A stretch of 64,000 bases of DNA from positions 62,001 through 126,000 of the forward strand of contig NC_018943.1 in assembly GCF_000304475.1 (NCBI RefSeq), given 5' to 3'. Source of the stretch: Kazachstania africana CBS 2517 (taxonomy: Eukaryota; Ascomycota; Saccharomycetes; Saccharomycetales; Saccharomycetaceae). Positions 8,746 through 18,173 of the stretch are shown here, piece after piece. The position numbers and the translations under genes were made by a program. The stretch's first letter is position 1. The number at the start of each line of letters is the position of its first letter. The notes beneath the pieces were generated by a model. That model was not told where the DNA came from. It saw only the letters and a program-made list of their open reading frames with translations, and ran no database searches.

Positions 8746-11700
8746 ATGGTTTTGACTAGAGGAAAAGGATCAAAACCACCTGTGGTGGAGGAGGAGGAGG
8801 AAGATCATTCTGTGGAAATGAATGGTTCAAATGACGAGGATGAAGAGCATTTATACCATAACATTGATGATTTGAAGAGGCTGATTGGTAGCGACGATGG
8901 TGGTGAAACAGATGATATTGCTAGCGATTACAGTAATGAAAGTGACTATTCCAGAGTCAGTGCGGAAGATGGCTATAATTCAAGTGATGAGGATTCGCTA
9001 CTAGCAGTTTTCTCAGATTATGGTGAGGTGTCAGAGGATGATGAAGAGAATTTCATGGATGCTATTAGAGAGGCTAATAATTTCAAAGTAAAAAGAAGGA
9101 AGAAGAGAGATAAGAAGGGTGGTAAAGGCAAAACTCAACGTATCAAGAGAGATAGGGTTCTTGACCCAGAGGTAGCTCAATTACTGTCTGAAGCAAATGA
9201 GGCCTTTGTAAGGAACGATTTAGTCGTTGCGGAAAGACTTTACAATGAAATCATTAAGAAAGATCCCAGAAACTTTGCCGCTTACGAAACATTAGGTGAC
9301 ATTTATCATTTACAAGGTAGACTGAATGACTGCTGTAATTCATGGTTTTTAGCTGCTCATATTAATTCCTCCGATTGGGAATTTTGGAAAATTGTCGCCA
9401 TCTTATCGGCAGACCTAGAACATTATAGGCAAGCTATCTATTGTTTTTCAAGAGTTATTAATATTAATCATGAAGAATGGGAAGCATTGTATCGAAGGTC
9501 TATACTTTACAAAAAAATTGGACAAATAGGGAAAGCCTTAGAAGGTTTCCAAAAACTGTATAAAAATAACCCATTCGATGCCAATATCTTACGAGAACTG
9601 GCCATTCTCTATGTTGATTACGATAGAGTCAATGATGCCATTGATTTGTACATGAAAGTTTATGACACAAACATAAAGAGACGAGAAGCAATTGAAAAGG
9701 CCTCGGAAAACGCCTTGGAATCTTCAGGCGATGAAAACAACGAGGCGGATTTTTCTCAAGATGAAGAGAAAGAAGATGATTTACAGTTAGATTCACAAAT
9801 TGAGGAAATGGCTGCATATCCGGATGTAAATTGGAAAAAAATAAATAAGAAATTCAAGTGTATCCCATTTGACTGGTCGTCGTTAAATATTCTGGCAGAG
9901 TTGTTCCTCAAATTAACTGTAGGTAGTAATTCAGGTATTAAAACCATTAAATCGTGTGCAAGATGGATTCAGCATCGTGAATTACAGACGTTCTGGGATG
10001 ATGTCACTGATGATTCTGAATTTGATGAAAGAAGAATAAAAAATAGTAGATATGATTCGTTGACAGATGTCGAAAAGGCTAAGTCGTACACATTACCAAT
10101 CGACATCAGAATAAGGCTTGGTTTACTGAGATTAAATAATGAAAATTTCATCGAAGCGCTTAACCATTTCCAGTTCTTATACGATGAACCATTCAGTGAT
10201 ATTTCTGATTTACATTTCGAAGCTGCTTTAGCTTTGACAAAAGCTGAAAAATTTCAAGAAGCCATAGATTTCTTTCAACCATTACTGGGCTTCTCTGATT
10301 ATAGAACAGTCGAGTTGTTCGAAAATTTGGCCCGCTGCTATAAAGAAACCGAGAATTATGAATCTGCAAAGACATATTACGAACTAGCTGTAGAACAAGC
10401 ACCAACGGTTTTGGAACATAAATTAAATCTTGCTGAAGTTCACTATCATTTGGGGAATAACGACGTCTTCAAGAGCATGCTTGCTGAAGTTACAGAAATG
10501 AAAAAAAGACAAGAGGCAGAACTGTACGGAAGTGTAGAAAAAGTTCCAGAAACGACAATAAGTACGCAGAATCAAAAAGACGTATCAAGTAAGCCATTAT
10601 TGGAAGATAGTATGTTTAGACAGTTTCATGGAAAGAGAAAAAGAACTCCGCAGGATTTAGAGAGAGAAAAGATTGAACGAGAACGTAAGATCACTTCTAA
10701 AGTCGTCAACAAGTTCAAAAGCCTAAAAGAACTCGAAACTGGTGTAAAAATGGGTAATGAGAGGGATATCAGCACTTGGATTGATAATGTCTCTGACTTG
10801 GTGGATGTATTTTCTAGTGTCAAGAATTTTTTCGTTAGAAGTAGATCCAAAAAATTTGTAGGTATTATAAGAAGGACAAAAAGGTTCAATACAGTGCTTG
10901 ACTATCAACTAGAAAGGCTGTCTAAGCTTTCAGAAGGTGAGCCTTTGGGCGATGGTTTACCGTTGATGGAAGAAAGAGTTACTTTAACGTCTACCACCGA
11001 ATTAAGAGGTTTAACTTACGATCAATGGTTTGAATTATTCATGGATCTCTCGTTAACTTTAACGAAGTTTCAAAGTGTAGAGGATGGTTTAAGTGTTGTT
11101 GAAACTGCACAAGAAGTGAATGTTTTCGTTCAAAATCCTGAAAGAGCAAAAGTTATGAAGTTTGTTAAACTGGCGATTGTTCTACAATTGCAAGATGAAG
11201 AGGAGCTTGCGGAAAATCTAAGGGGCCTATTAAATCAATTTCAATTCAACAGAAAGGTTTTGCAAATCTTCATGTACAGTCTTTCTCAGGGACAATCATC
11301 TTTAAATATATTGAGTTCGACGGTTCAGCAAAAATTTTTCTTGAGACAATTGAAAGCATTTGATAGTTGTAGGTTCAATACTCATGTCAATGGGCAAGCA
11401 TCTATAACTAATAAGGAGGTAGACAATCCGGAGAGGAAAAGCTCACCATATCTGTATTACATCTATGCTGTATTGCTATATTCTAGTAAGGGGTTTTTGT
11501 CCTCACTTCAATACCTGAATTGGTTAGATAAAGATATTCCAGATGATCCAATGGTTAATCTCCTGATGGGTCTAGCTCATATACATCGTTCCATGCAAAG
11601 GCTAACGGCAAGCAGGCATTTTCAGATTCTTCACGGTTTGCGTTATCTGTATCGCTATTACGACTTAAGACAAAAATGTTACTCTGTATTGGAAAAGCAA

Positions 11701-11901
11701 GAAGCGGACTACAACATAGGGCGTGCATTCCATCTTATTGGACTAACTTCGATAGCTGTGTTCTATTACAACAAGGTTCTCAATAACTATGATGACAGAA
11801 AACTGAAAAGACATGCTGCATATAACTCACTCATCATATATCAAGAAAGCGGAAACACAGAGCTAGCTAATTATACCATGGAAAAGTATTTGAGTGTATG
11901 A
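8746..11901 (+). CDS. TFC4: TFIIIC subunit tau131 (TPR protein)
   Basis: A 1051-residue protein (Sc Tfc4 is 1025). It is the TFIIIC subunit that binds the A-box side of tRNA genes and recruits TFIIIB through Brf1 and Bdp1. A very acidic N-terminus (about residues 15-105) is followed by a basic patch (KVKRRKKRDKKGGKGK) and then TPR repeats from about residue 140 (EVAQLLSEANEAFVRNDL). An acidic insert at about 325-345 splits the TPR array, and further TPRs continue toward the C-terminus. It is paired divergently with UFD1, as in Sc. The downstream neighbour is FUS1, which is not the Sc order. Confidence 0.96.
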   Translation: MVLTRGKGSKPPVVEEEEEDHSVEMNGSNDEDEEHLYHNIDDLKRLIGSDDGGETDDIASDYSNESDYSRVSAEDGYNSSDEDSLLAVFSDYGEVSEDDEENFMDAIREANNFKVKRRKKRDKKGGKGKTQRIKRDRVLDPEVAQLLSEANEAFVRNDLVVAERLYNEIIKKDPRNFAAYETLGDIYHLQGRLNDCCNSWFLAAHINSSDWEFWKIVAILSADLEHYRQAIYCFSRVININHEEWEALYRRSILYKKIGQIGKALEGFQKLYKNNPFDANILRELAILYVDYDRVNDAIDLYMKVYDTNIKRREAIEKASENALESSGDENNEADFSQDEEKEDDLQLDSQIEEMAAYPDVNWKKINKKFKCIPFDWSSLNILAELFLKLTVGSNSGIKTIKSCARWIQHRELQTFWDDVTDDSEFDERRIKNSRYDSLTDVEKAKSYTLPIDIRIRLGLLRLNNENFIEALNHFQFLYDEPFSDISDLHFEAALALTKAEKFQEAIDFFQPLLGFSDYRTVELFENLARCYKETENYESAKTYYELAVEQAPTVLEHKLNLAEVHYHLGNNDVFKSMLAEVTEMKKRQEAELYGSVEKVPETTISTQNQKDVSSKPLLEDSMFRQFHGKRKRTPQDLEREKIERERKITSKVVNKFKSLKELETGVKMGNERDISTWIDNVSDLVDVFSSVKNFFVRSRSKKFVGIIRRTKRFNTVLDYQLERLSKLSEGEPLGDGLPLMEERVTLTSTTELRGLTYDQWFELFMDLSLTLTKFQSVEDGLSVVETAQEVNVFVQNPERAKVMKFVKLAIVLQLQDEEELAENLRGLLNQFQFNRKVLQIFMYSLSQGQSSLNILSSTVQQKFFLRQLKAFDSCRFNTHVNGQASITNKEVDNPERKSSPYLYYIYAVLLYSSKGFLSSLQYLNWLDKDIPDDPMVNLLMGLAHIHRSMQRLTASRHFQILHGLRYLYRYYDLRQKCYSVLEKQEADYNIGRAFHLIGLTSIAVFYYNKVLNNYDDRKLKRHAAYNSLIIYQESGNTELANYTMEKYLSV

Positions 11902-11990
11902 TCCATATATTTGGAGGCTACCACACCATCATGATCCTACTTATTTTGTAACATTTTATATTATTATTGTCGGTTTGTACTATTTTTACT

Positions 11991-11997
11991 TGAAACA
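11991..11997 (+). promoter_or_regulatory. Pheromone response element 1 (Ste12)
   Basis: TGAAACA, the Ste12 consensus, lies 242 bp upstream of the FUS1 ATG. In Sc, FUS1 is driven by a cluster of such elements at a comparable distance. Confidence 0.75.
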
Positions 11998-12049
11998 TCC
12001 ATTTTTTATACTGTCCGAGAGATGACTTAATGACGGAAAAATTCGAAGA

Positions 12050-12056
12050 TGAAACA
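12050..12056 (+). promoter_or_regulatory. Pheromone response element 2 (Ste12)
   Basis: A second perfect TGAAACA in the same orientation, 52 bp after the first and 183 bp upstream of FUS1. Two nearby Ste12 sites are the usual minimum for a pheromone-induced promoter. Confidence 0.75.
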
Positions 12057-12232
12057 AAATTGAAACCTTGCTGCTATGGACTGCTAAAAAAGCTGACAAT
12101 GGTTGGTTAAGTATTTAAATGAAGTCCATCTACATGAAAATTAATTGGCTAATAATTAAGCTACGATGTTGTCTAAAAAGAAACATAAATTTTCCGGTCT
12201 CTGGCTACAATAATTATCAAATATAAGAATTT

Positions 12233-13648
12233 ATGCTTACCACATTATCGACTTTTACTAGAACACTTACAACCTCTAGTATCCTAAAAAGTTCAAGTAC
12301 GGCCAGTTCAATAGGTGGTTCACAAACTTCAGCTAAGGGTTCAGCTTCAGAGACGGCTACTAAAGTGGGACTTACACTTTCTACATATGTCGCAACAGAA
12401 GCCAAATCCAATTCATCTACTACAGTGGCTTTGTCGATAGGTATACCCGTTGGCGTCTTTTGTCTTGCATTTGTTTTGTTTTTAGGCTATTTTTACTACA
12501 AAAAGAATGTCATGATCAATACTGGCGGACCTCTGTCACCCACATATTCTAGAAATAATCAGCCGGGCAATTGGCTCACTCAGTTATTATATGGCAAAAG
12601 GCAAACTTATGACGTTGCTTCACGTGGCTTAAATGAAAAGGTTTGGCCTCTCAGTAATACAATGTCTTCTAAGATACAATATAAAATTTCAAAACCAATG
12701 CCACAACATATCCAAACACCTCAGAAATCTTTCAGTACCAATCGAGTGAGCCATGATGAGACTAATATCATAGACAAATTGCTTTATTCGAAACCTCCCA
12801 ATTTATATCATATCGACTCTAAATTACCTTCTTCACTAAATCTAGGAAGAGACGCATCAAAAATACAGCCACAAACAATGGAAGTTGACCCAGAAAAGGG
12901 TTGGACTTATGATTCACCTTTATCTAAGTGGTTTCTTAGAGGAAGTACGTATTTTAAAGATCAAACAACCAGCTTGTCTGTTGCTACGTCTAAATTTACT
13001 CCAATTTTCCCTCTGAAACGACTTAAAATTATTTCAAGGGTTAACAAAGAAGATTCAAACTCAGAAATCAATGAAAAATCACCAATCCTCTCTAATTCAG
13101 ATCATTCTTTAATTGTTACACCTCTCTCATATGAGGAAAAGGCTTCCGCGAACTTTGTGCAAAGCCCTAATTCTGCTATTTATGGCACAATTTGGAGCCA
13201 GACACTACAACAACATGATCCTCATATTGAAGCGGAGCATGAAAAGAATAATAAGTCAACTTTAGAGTCTCAACCGAAAAAAAAGAGAAGGGCCAGAAGA
13301 AATAATAGATTGGTGAAACATTTGGAAGATATATCTGGTAGCAAGCCTCTACCATTGACTCCTGGCTCAAAACAACGCAACCTTTTAGACAATTTAGTGG
13401 AGGGGACAGTGTACACTGTGATAGAAGGTTATAAGCCAAGGTTAACAGATGAAATAAGGATAGAGAGGGGTGAGTTTGTCAAAATTTTGGCGACGCATAC
13501 AGATGGATGGTGTTTAGTAGAGAAATGCACTCAGGATGGCTCTACAAGATCATTAATTAGTACGCACAATAATGAAATCAGAAATAAAAACTATATAAAT
13601 GATGACCGTGGGATAGTTCCCGGAGATTGCTTAGAGCAACTGGTCTAA
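12233..13648 (+). CDS. FUS1: Cell-fusion membrane protein of mating
   Basis: A 471-residue protein (Sc Fus1 is 512). Fus1 sits at the tip of the mating projection and organises vesicle delivery for cell fusion. A short Ser/Thr-rich extracellular part without a cleavable signal (residues 1-62, O-mannosylated in Sc) precedes one transmembrane helix (about 64-88), a basic stop-transfer and a long cytoplasmic tail. Blocks strongly shared with Sc Fus1 are MSSKIQYKISKP and SPLSKWFLRGSTYFKD. A C-terminal SH3 domain (about 385-470) ends with DRGIVPGDCL; its RT loop (PRLTDEIRI) matches the atypical Fus1 type. The promoter carries Ste12 sites. The gene is convergent with HBN1, its neighbour in Sc. Confidence 0.96.
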   Translation: MLTTLSTFTRTLTTSSILKSSSTASSIGGSQTSAKGSASETATKVGLTLSTYVATEAKSNSSTTVALSIGIPVGVFCLAFVLFLGYFYYKKNVMINTGGPLSPTYSRNNQPGNWLTQLLYGKRQTYDVASRGLNEKVWPLSNTMSSKIQYKISKPMPQHIQTPQKSFSTNRVSHDETNIIDKLLYSKPPNLYHIDSKLPSSLNLGRDASKIQPQTMEVDPEKGWTYDSPLSKWFLRGSTYFKDQTTSLSVATSKFTPIFPLKRLKIISRVNKEDSNSEINEKSPILSNSDHSLIVTPLSYEEKASANFVQSPNSAIYGTIWSQTLQQHDPHIEAEHEKNNKSTLESQPKKKRRARRNNRLVKHLEDISGSKPLPLTPGSKQRNLLDNLVEGTVYTVIEGYKPRLTDEIRIERGEFVKILATHTDGWCLVEKCTQDGSTRSLISTHNNEIRNKNYINDDRGIVPGDCLEQLV

Positions 13649-13763
13649 ATATATAATTTATCTAGACTGCATAAGAAAGAGAATAAAGCATATTCAGCGC
13701 GTTTTTGTTAAGATTCTATAAAGTCATAAAGAGAATATATCACAAATATATATTCAGAGCGTC

Positions 13764-14342
13764 TTAATTGAAAATTTCAACTGGGTTGTTGATGTAGGTC
13801 TTTTCACCTGGTTGACCAGCTCTGGCACCGAAACATAATTGAGAGTGAACACCCCAGTTAGCTGGGATCTTTTCTGGTAAAGCGGCTCTGACAAGGTCGT
13901 TGTAATGTTGTAAATGAGCACCTAAACCTAAGGATTCAATAGCAGCCCAGGAGTTAATTTGAGAAGCACCGGAAGAGTGAGCACCTAAACGTGGGAAGAC
14001 TTCAGCAAAAGCAGCAAAGTCAGATTGTAATTTCTTGGTGATGTTGTCATCAGTGAAGAAAATGACAGAACCGTAAGCTTCGTCTCTGACGGATTCTGGT
14101 CTCTTCTTGGCACCAGCATCTGGCATGGCGCTGGCAACGTGATCCCAAACCTTCTTATGGGTTTCACCAGTCAAAACGACAGCACGAAGTAATTGACAGT
14201 TGAAAGCGGTTGGAGTTTCCTTGATGATTTGTTGAACAGCGTTTTGGACATGTTCTATGGTGACACCAGCTGGTAATTCTGGTTTTAGTTCATAGATGGT
14301 ACGACGGGAGGCAATAGTGCTTAAGAAAGAGGAAGTAGACAT
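13764..14342 (-). CDS. HBN1: Nitroreductase-like protein of the Hbn1/Frm2 family
   Basis: A 192-residue protein (Sc Hbn1 and Frm2 are each 193). These fungal nitroreductase-fold proteins are linked to oxidative stress and lipid signalling; the natural substrate is unknown. Visible family motifs are RRTIYELKPELP at the N-terminus, IKETPTAFN in the cofactor-binding region, and the C-terminal GEKTYINNPVEIFN. Codon use is biased toward preferred yeast codons, suggesting high expression. In Sc, HBN1 and FRM2 are a tandem pair between FUS1 and AGP1; here there is one gene, followed on its 5' side by 1.2 kb without a second copy. Confidence 0.93.
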   Translation of the reverse strand: MSTSSFLSTIASRRTIYELKPELPAGVTIEHVQNAVQQIIKETPTAFNCQLLRAVVLTGETHKKVWDHVASAMPDAGAKKRPESVRDEAYGSVIFFTDDNITKKLQSDFAAFAEVFPRLGAHSSGASQINSWAAIESLGLGAHLQHYNDLVRAALPEKIPANWGVHSQLCFGARAGQPGEKTYINNPVEIFN

Positions 14343-15540
14343 TGTTGTTGTTTTTGTTTGATGGTACGTTTATAAAAAGAATATATAAATGACAATAGAG
14401 AAATCAATTGCTCTTCATTAAGTTTGACGGAATCTGAACTACTTTATATATCTTCATTTTTTCAGAATTCAAGTGCATTTATTGAGCGTCGTTTCACACC
14501 GTAACGTTGCTGATTAATCTATTTTATTTTTTTCATTTGGGTCTGATCGTAAGATTCAGACAAAATACTGTATCTAATTCTGGCGTTTCTGTAGAACCGA
14601 AGTCTCGACAGTTCCTCCGCTATTTTCTTAGGAAAACCAGGCACACACCCCGTACTATGATGAAGGCACGCTGCTAGTTCGAGAAAAATGAAAAAAGAAA
14701 TCACTCGAAAAAAAGACCATTACATAAAATTTACCAAATTTCCACCTTGATTTCTGTTGACGATGGACCATGCTGTCAAATTGTCAATTTAGTTACGGAA
14801 AAATGCGATGTTTGACGTGCTTTGAAGGGTGTCGGTGTTTGGCTTACTATTGTGGGTAAATAAATAATTGTTGGTCAACATTGAGAATGAGGTGTCCTTG
14901 GAAGGTGAGATATGATCAGTCATGAGTGCGTGTTTTGAGAAAGGGACCAAAAACGACTAATGTCTAACAAAGATTGGGGCTCGCAATTGGAAAATAATTA
15001 TATGATTGTGTTCGGTCAACAGGTCTTGATGTCGTGATGACAGCTGAAAGGAAAAATTACATGTCATGACCGAACACACGTTTGTAGTAGCTGACCTATT
15101 CTTAGATAAACATTTCTTGGAGCGTTTAAAGATAGACACATCTATAAATCCATGCTAGTTAAGTATCGGAGGTGCTACATATCACTACGATAGCGCTATT
15201 ATCGGTAAGGTAAGGGTAGTCAATGGAATCCAATTCAATGAAAATTTATCTGCAGGTCTCGAACTTTTCTTACTATTTTCAATAAAATGTATCAATGGTT
15301 TGCATACTATTACTTTATCAACTCTGTTAAGTTTATCTCCAGAAATTGCGGGGAAGTCTTCATAATATTCAAGTATCTGTACTTTAATCCATAAATTTTG
15401 GTGACATGGATGTTCCGTTGCAAATAGAGGTGTCAATGCGAAGGAAATTGGTTGAATTATGGTATATATTATATAACCTTTTCTGGATGTATCAAGATAA
15501 GTTGCGTACACATCTATAAAAATAAAGTCTTTTTTGGCGT
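14343..15540. other. Gene-free stretch, HBN1 to permease array (1.2 kb)
   Basis: This is the position where Sc carries FRM2, but no nitroreductase fragment is readable. It contains a spaced 12-bp inverted repeat at 15007-15078. A 121-codon open frame at 15185-15550 on the minus strand has no ATG and is not counted as a gene. The first 150 bp should be the HBN1 promoter. Confidence 0.5.
15007..15078. repeat. Spaced inverted repeat, 12-bp perfect arms
   Basis: TGTGTTCGGTCA at 15007-15018 and its exact reverse complement TGACCGAACACA at 15067-15078 are separated by 48 bp. The function is unknown. Confidence 0.6.
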
Positions 15541-17394
15541 TCAACACCAAAAATTATATATTTTGCGCCATAGTGGAGCATTTCTTGCCCTTTCTCTCAT
15601 TTCCTTTCTTTCTTGCCTTAAAAGCTCAGGGTCGTATATGTGTCTGTGTGCGATCAAATCAATGTTCTTAGCTCTAATAAATAATCTCCAGTCTCTGTTC
15701 CAGATTTTGTATCCAAAGTAAAGAACAATAAAAACTGGCATAGCCAAATAAGCTTGGAAAAATGATACGGCATCAGCACTGTCTTCTCCAACTGGAACAA
15801 TACCAACCCAGAATTGACCAATTAAAACTAAAATCATCATTACAAAGGCGTACACGGAACCCCAAACACCTGCTTGTGATTTGAAACCAATTTCATCTAA
15901 GGATCTGCCCTGTACTTTCATTGCTCTTCTGAATCTGATGTGTGACAATGAAATTATTGCCCAGGTGAATACCTCACTTAGTCCAGAAATTGAAAGCAGC
16001 CAATTGAAGACATCCGCTTCCTTTGATGAGCATGCACAAAAGGAAATTATTGCTATAATTGCACCAACAACAAAGCCTAGAGTTGGTCTGCCTCTTTTGT
16101 CAACATATGTAAAGATTTTCGGAGCAAAACCTTGTCTTGCTAGGGTTAACAGCAAACGGGAACTTGAATAGAATGCAGAATCGGCGACTGAAAATACTGA
16201 GATAAGGATAACAGCGTTAATAAAGTGTGGCACAACACGGATACCATGAGAAGCGACAGCAATGACATAGGGTGATGCCTTGGTTGCTGGACCACTAGAT
16301 CCTAAAAGCTCACTAGAGTTGTAAGGAACTAAAAAACCAACAATGATAATCGAGCCCACATAAATGATGAGGGCTCTGTAAATAACTTTTTTAGCAGCTG
16401 AAGGGATGGCTTTCCTAGGATTAGCTTGCTCAGAAGCGGTGATTGCCAAAAATTCAGTACCACCAAATGCGAACGCAGCAGTAACTAGTGTGCTGACAAT
16501 TCCTTTGAAACGATTTATGCCATTGTCACCTCTAAATGCACCTGGCGAATGCCAATATCTAGCGCCAATAAACCCTGAATTACCTGCCCCACCACAAATA
16601 AGAATTATTCCTAAAATGAAAAAACCGGTCATCATTAAAATTTTGCATACATTGCAAAAGAATTCTGCCTCGGCGTAACCTCTAGCGCCACCAAAGATGT
16701 TGATTCCAATCATGAGAAGATAGAAAATGAGGACAAAGATATCAGCATTTACCTTGGTCGTCCAATACTGAATAGTCATAGATGCTGTGACCAGTTCTAA
16801 AGGACAAACACAGAACCATTGAATACAATATATCCAAGAAACGGCAAAATTCAGGCCAGGATCAATTAAAAACCCAGGATAAGCACTGAAACCTCCAATT
16901 AATGTCAAGTAATTGACGGCCATTTCACCAACTGCTTGCATAACACAATAAATACATGTACTCATGATAGCATACCCAATTATCAGGCCTGCAGGGCCAG
17001 CATGAGATAGGGTAGTACCATTACCCACCAATAAACCTGTGCCGACACCAGTTCCCAGAGTTATCATGATTACATGACGTGGTTGAATTGTCTTTTTCAA
17101 TTTCTCATTAATTTGGTTATCAACGGCACTAATTTCTACCACAGCGGTATCAAATACCGATTCGTGTGACAATATTGGATTCATTTCATTGGGAAGAATA
17201 CGAACATCTTCTGCTCTTCTGAAAGAATCGATAAATTCATCAAATCTTCCTCTTAATCCATTTGAAAATTCACTTTTTTCCTCATCTAAAACCGTGACTT
17301 GAAGGTCACTATCCCCTTGTTCTATAGGGTCTATAGAATCTGACTTCTCAGTATAATTATTTGTTGTAAACTTGTTATTCTCTAAATCACGCAT
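15541..17394 (-). CDS. AGP1: Amino-acid permease, AGP1/GNP1 type, copy 1 of 3
   Basis: A 617-residue plasma-membrane amino-acid/proton symporter of the yeast AAT family. A soluble N-terminal tail (about 95 residues) precedes the family start KKTIQPRHV and the TM1 motif GTGVGTGLLVGNGTTLSHAG. Twelve transmembrane helices follow, with PLELVTASMTIQYW and the late motif LSHIRFRRAMKVQGRS. The protein ends in the FWC terminus typical of AGP1/GNP1/BAP proteins, where the Cys is a palmitoylation candidate. AGP1 lies beside HBN1/FRM2 in Sc, so synteny supports this clade. Copies 1 and 2 share an N-terminal motif (NPILSH.SVFD) absent from copy 3. The substrate range cannot be read from sequence. GATA sites lie upstream. 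Confidence 0.9.
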   Translation of the reverse strand: MRDLENNKFTTNNYTEKSDSIDPIEQGDSDLQVTVLDEEKSEFSNGLRGRFDEFIDSFRRAEDVRILPNEMNPILSHESVFDTAVVEISAVDNQINEKLKKTIQPRHVIMITLGTGVGTGLLVGNGTTLSHAGPAGLIIGYAIMSTCIYCVMQAVGEMAVNYLTLIGGFSAYPGFLIDPGLNFAVSWIYCIQWFCVCPLELVTASMTIQYWTTKVNADIFVLIFYLLMIGINIFGGARGYAEAEFFCNVCKILMMTGFFILGIILICGGAGNSGFIGARYWHSPGAFRGDNGINRFKGIVSTLVTAAFAFGGTEFLAITASEQANPRKAIPSAAKKVIYRALIIYVGSIIIVGFLVPYNSSELLGSSGPATKASPYVIAVASHGIRVVPHFINAVILISVFSVADSAFYSSSRLLLTLARQGFAPKIFTYVDKRGRPTLGFVVGAIIAIISFCACSSKEADVFNWLLSISGLSEVFTWAIISLSHIRFRRAMKVQGRSLDEIGFKSQAGVWGSVYAFVMMILVLIGQFWVGIVPVGEDSADAVSFFQAYLAMPVFIVLYFGYKIWNRDWRLFIRAKNIDLIAHRHIYDPELLRQERKEMRERARNAPLWRKIYNFWC

Positions 17395-18173
17395 TGTACT
17401 ACGCTCTTATAAAGACTAATGTGTTTCTGAATTTCTGTGACATGAATCAAGAAAGATTTATCAAGAAAGCGTAAGAATAACCTCTTTATATACACATCAT
17501 CTTCATTCCCTCGCCTTATAGCGAGGACTATCAAGTGTAAGCTTTCATTTATGGTTCGTCTCTCGAGTATTTGATAAGAGTAGCTTATCTGACGTCGACC
17601 TTGGCATTTTTCTGATAAGACATTACTATTTCTCTCCGGGGGGGAATGCTTCCGCGGAGTTAGCAGCCTCACGGTAAAGAGGCGAAGAAATCTGTATATT
17701 TTTTGTCGACAAGCCCGCTATCGTAAAGTTTGAATTCAGCAGCAGCAGATAAATGGTTCGAGACGCATTGATTGGCAACTATGCTATCGAATCGTATCTT
17801 GTCCTATCTGAGCATGATTTTATTTGGTGTAGAACTTGACGATATCTATGATTTGATAGCCTGCCTTTCATTCCAGGAACTGACTGGTGATAACATATCT
17901 GTCTCTCCCTCTATGTACTCTTTTGAAACATACTAGAAATAGCGTGTATCATAATAGATAGCAAATGAGGGGGGAAGCGTTTACGGCCAGGTTAATACTG
18001 TTGAGATAGAGCTATATATTGGTTCAAAGAGATAAGACGCTATCTATCTTAAAGAGATACTTTGTGTATTCACTTCTTGTTGTTATCAAAAATTATGTAA
18101 CTGAAGCATACATAGAGGATATTAATATGACATTCAATGAATAAATAAAACTTATAAATACATAATATAAATT
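17395..18173 (-). promoter_or_regulatory. Promoter of permease copy 1
   Basis: A 779-bp spacer with several GATAAG-type sites: 17573-17578, 17584-17589 (inverted) and 17614-17619, plus one at 18031-18036 closer to the upstream gene. A minus-strand TATATAAAG lies about 90-100 bp from the ATG (plus-strand 17484-17492). This fits Gln3/Gat1 control by nitrogen quality, as for amino-acid permeases in Sc. No gene is seen. Confidence 0.6.
17573..17619. promoter_or_regulatory. Cluster of three GATA-factor sites
   Basis: GATAAG (17573-17578), CTTATC (17584-17589) and GATAAG (17614-17619) fall within 47 bp; the first two form an inverted pair. Paired GATAAG elements are the classic UAS-NTR of nitrogen catabolite-repressed genes. 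They lie about 180-225 bp upstream of permease copy 1. Confidence 0.65.

Larger units (their letters stand above)
11902..12232 (+). promoter_or_regulatory. FUS1 promoter with pheromone response elements
   Basis: The 331 bp between TFC4 and FUS1 hold two perfect TGAAACA elements on the coding strand plus a near match (TGAAACC, 12061-12067). A TATTTAAA stretch near 12113 could serve as the TATA element. No other gene-like feature is seen. Confidence 0.75.

Noticed and set aside
15185..15550. 121-codon minus-strand open frame after permease copy 1
   Set aside because: It begins with TTG and has no ATG at all, overlaps the permease stop, and has no recognisable similarity.
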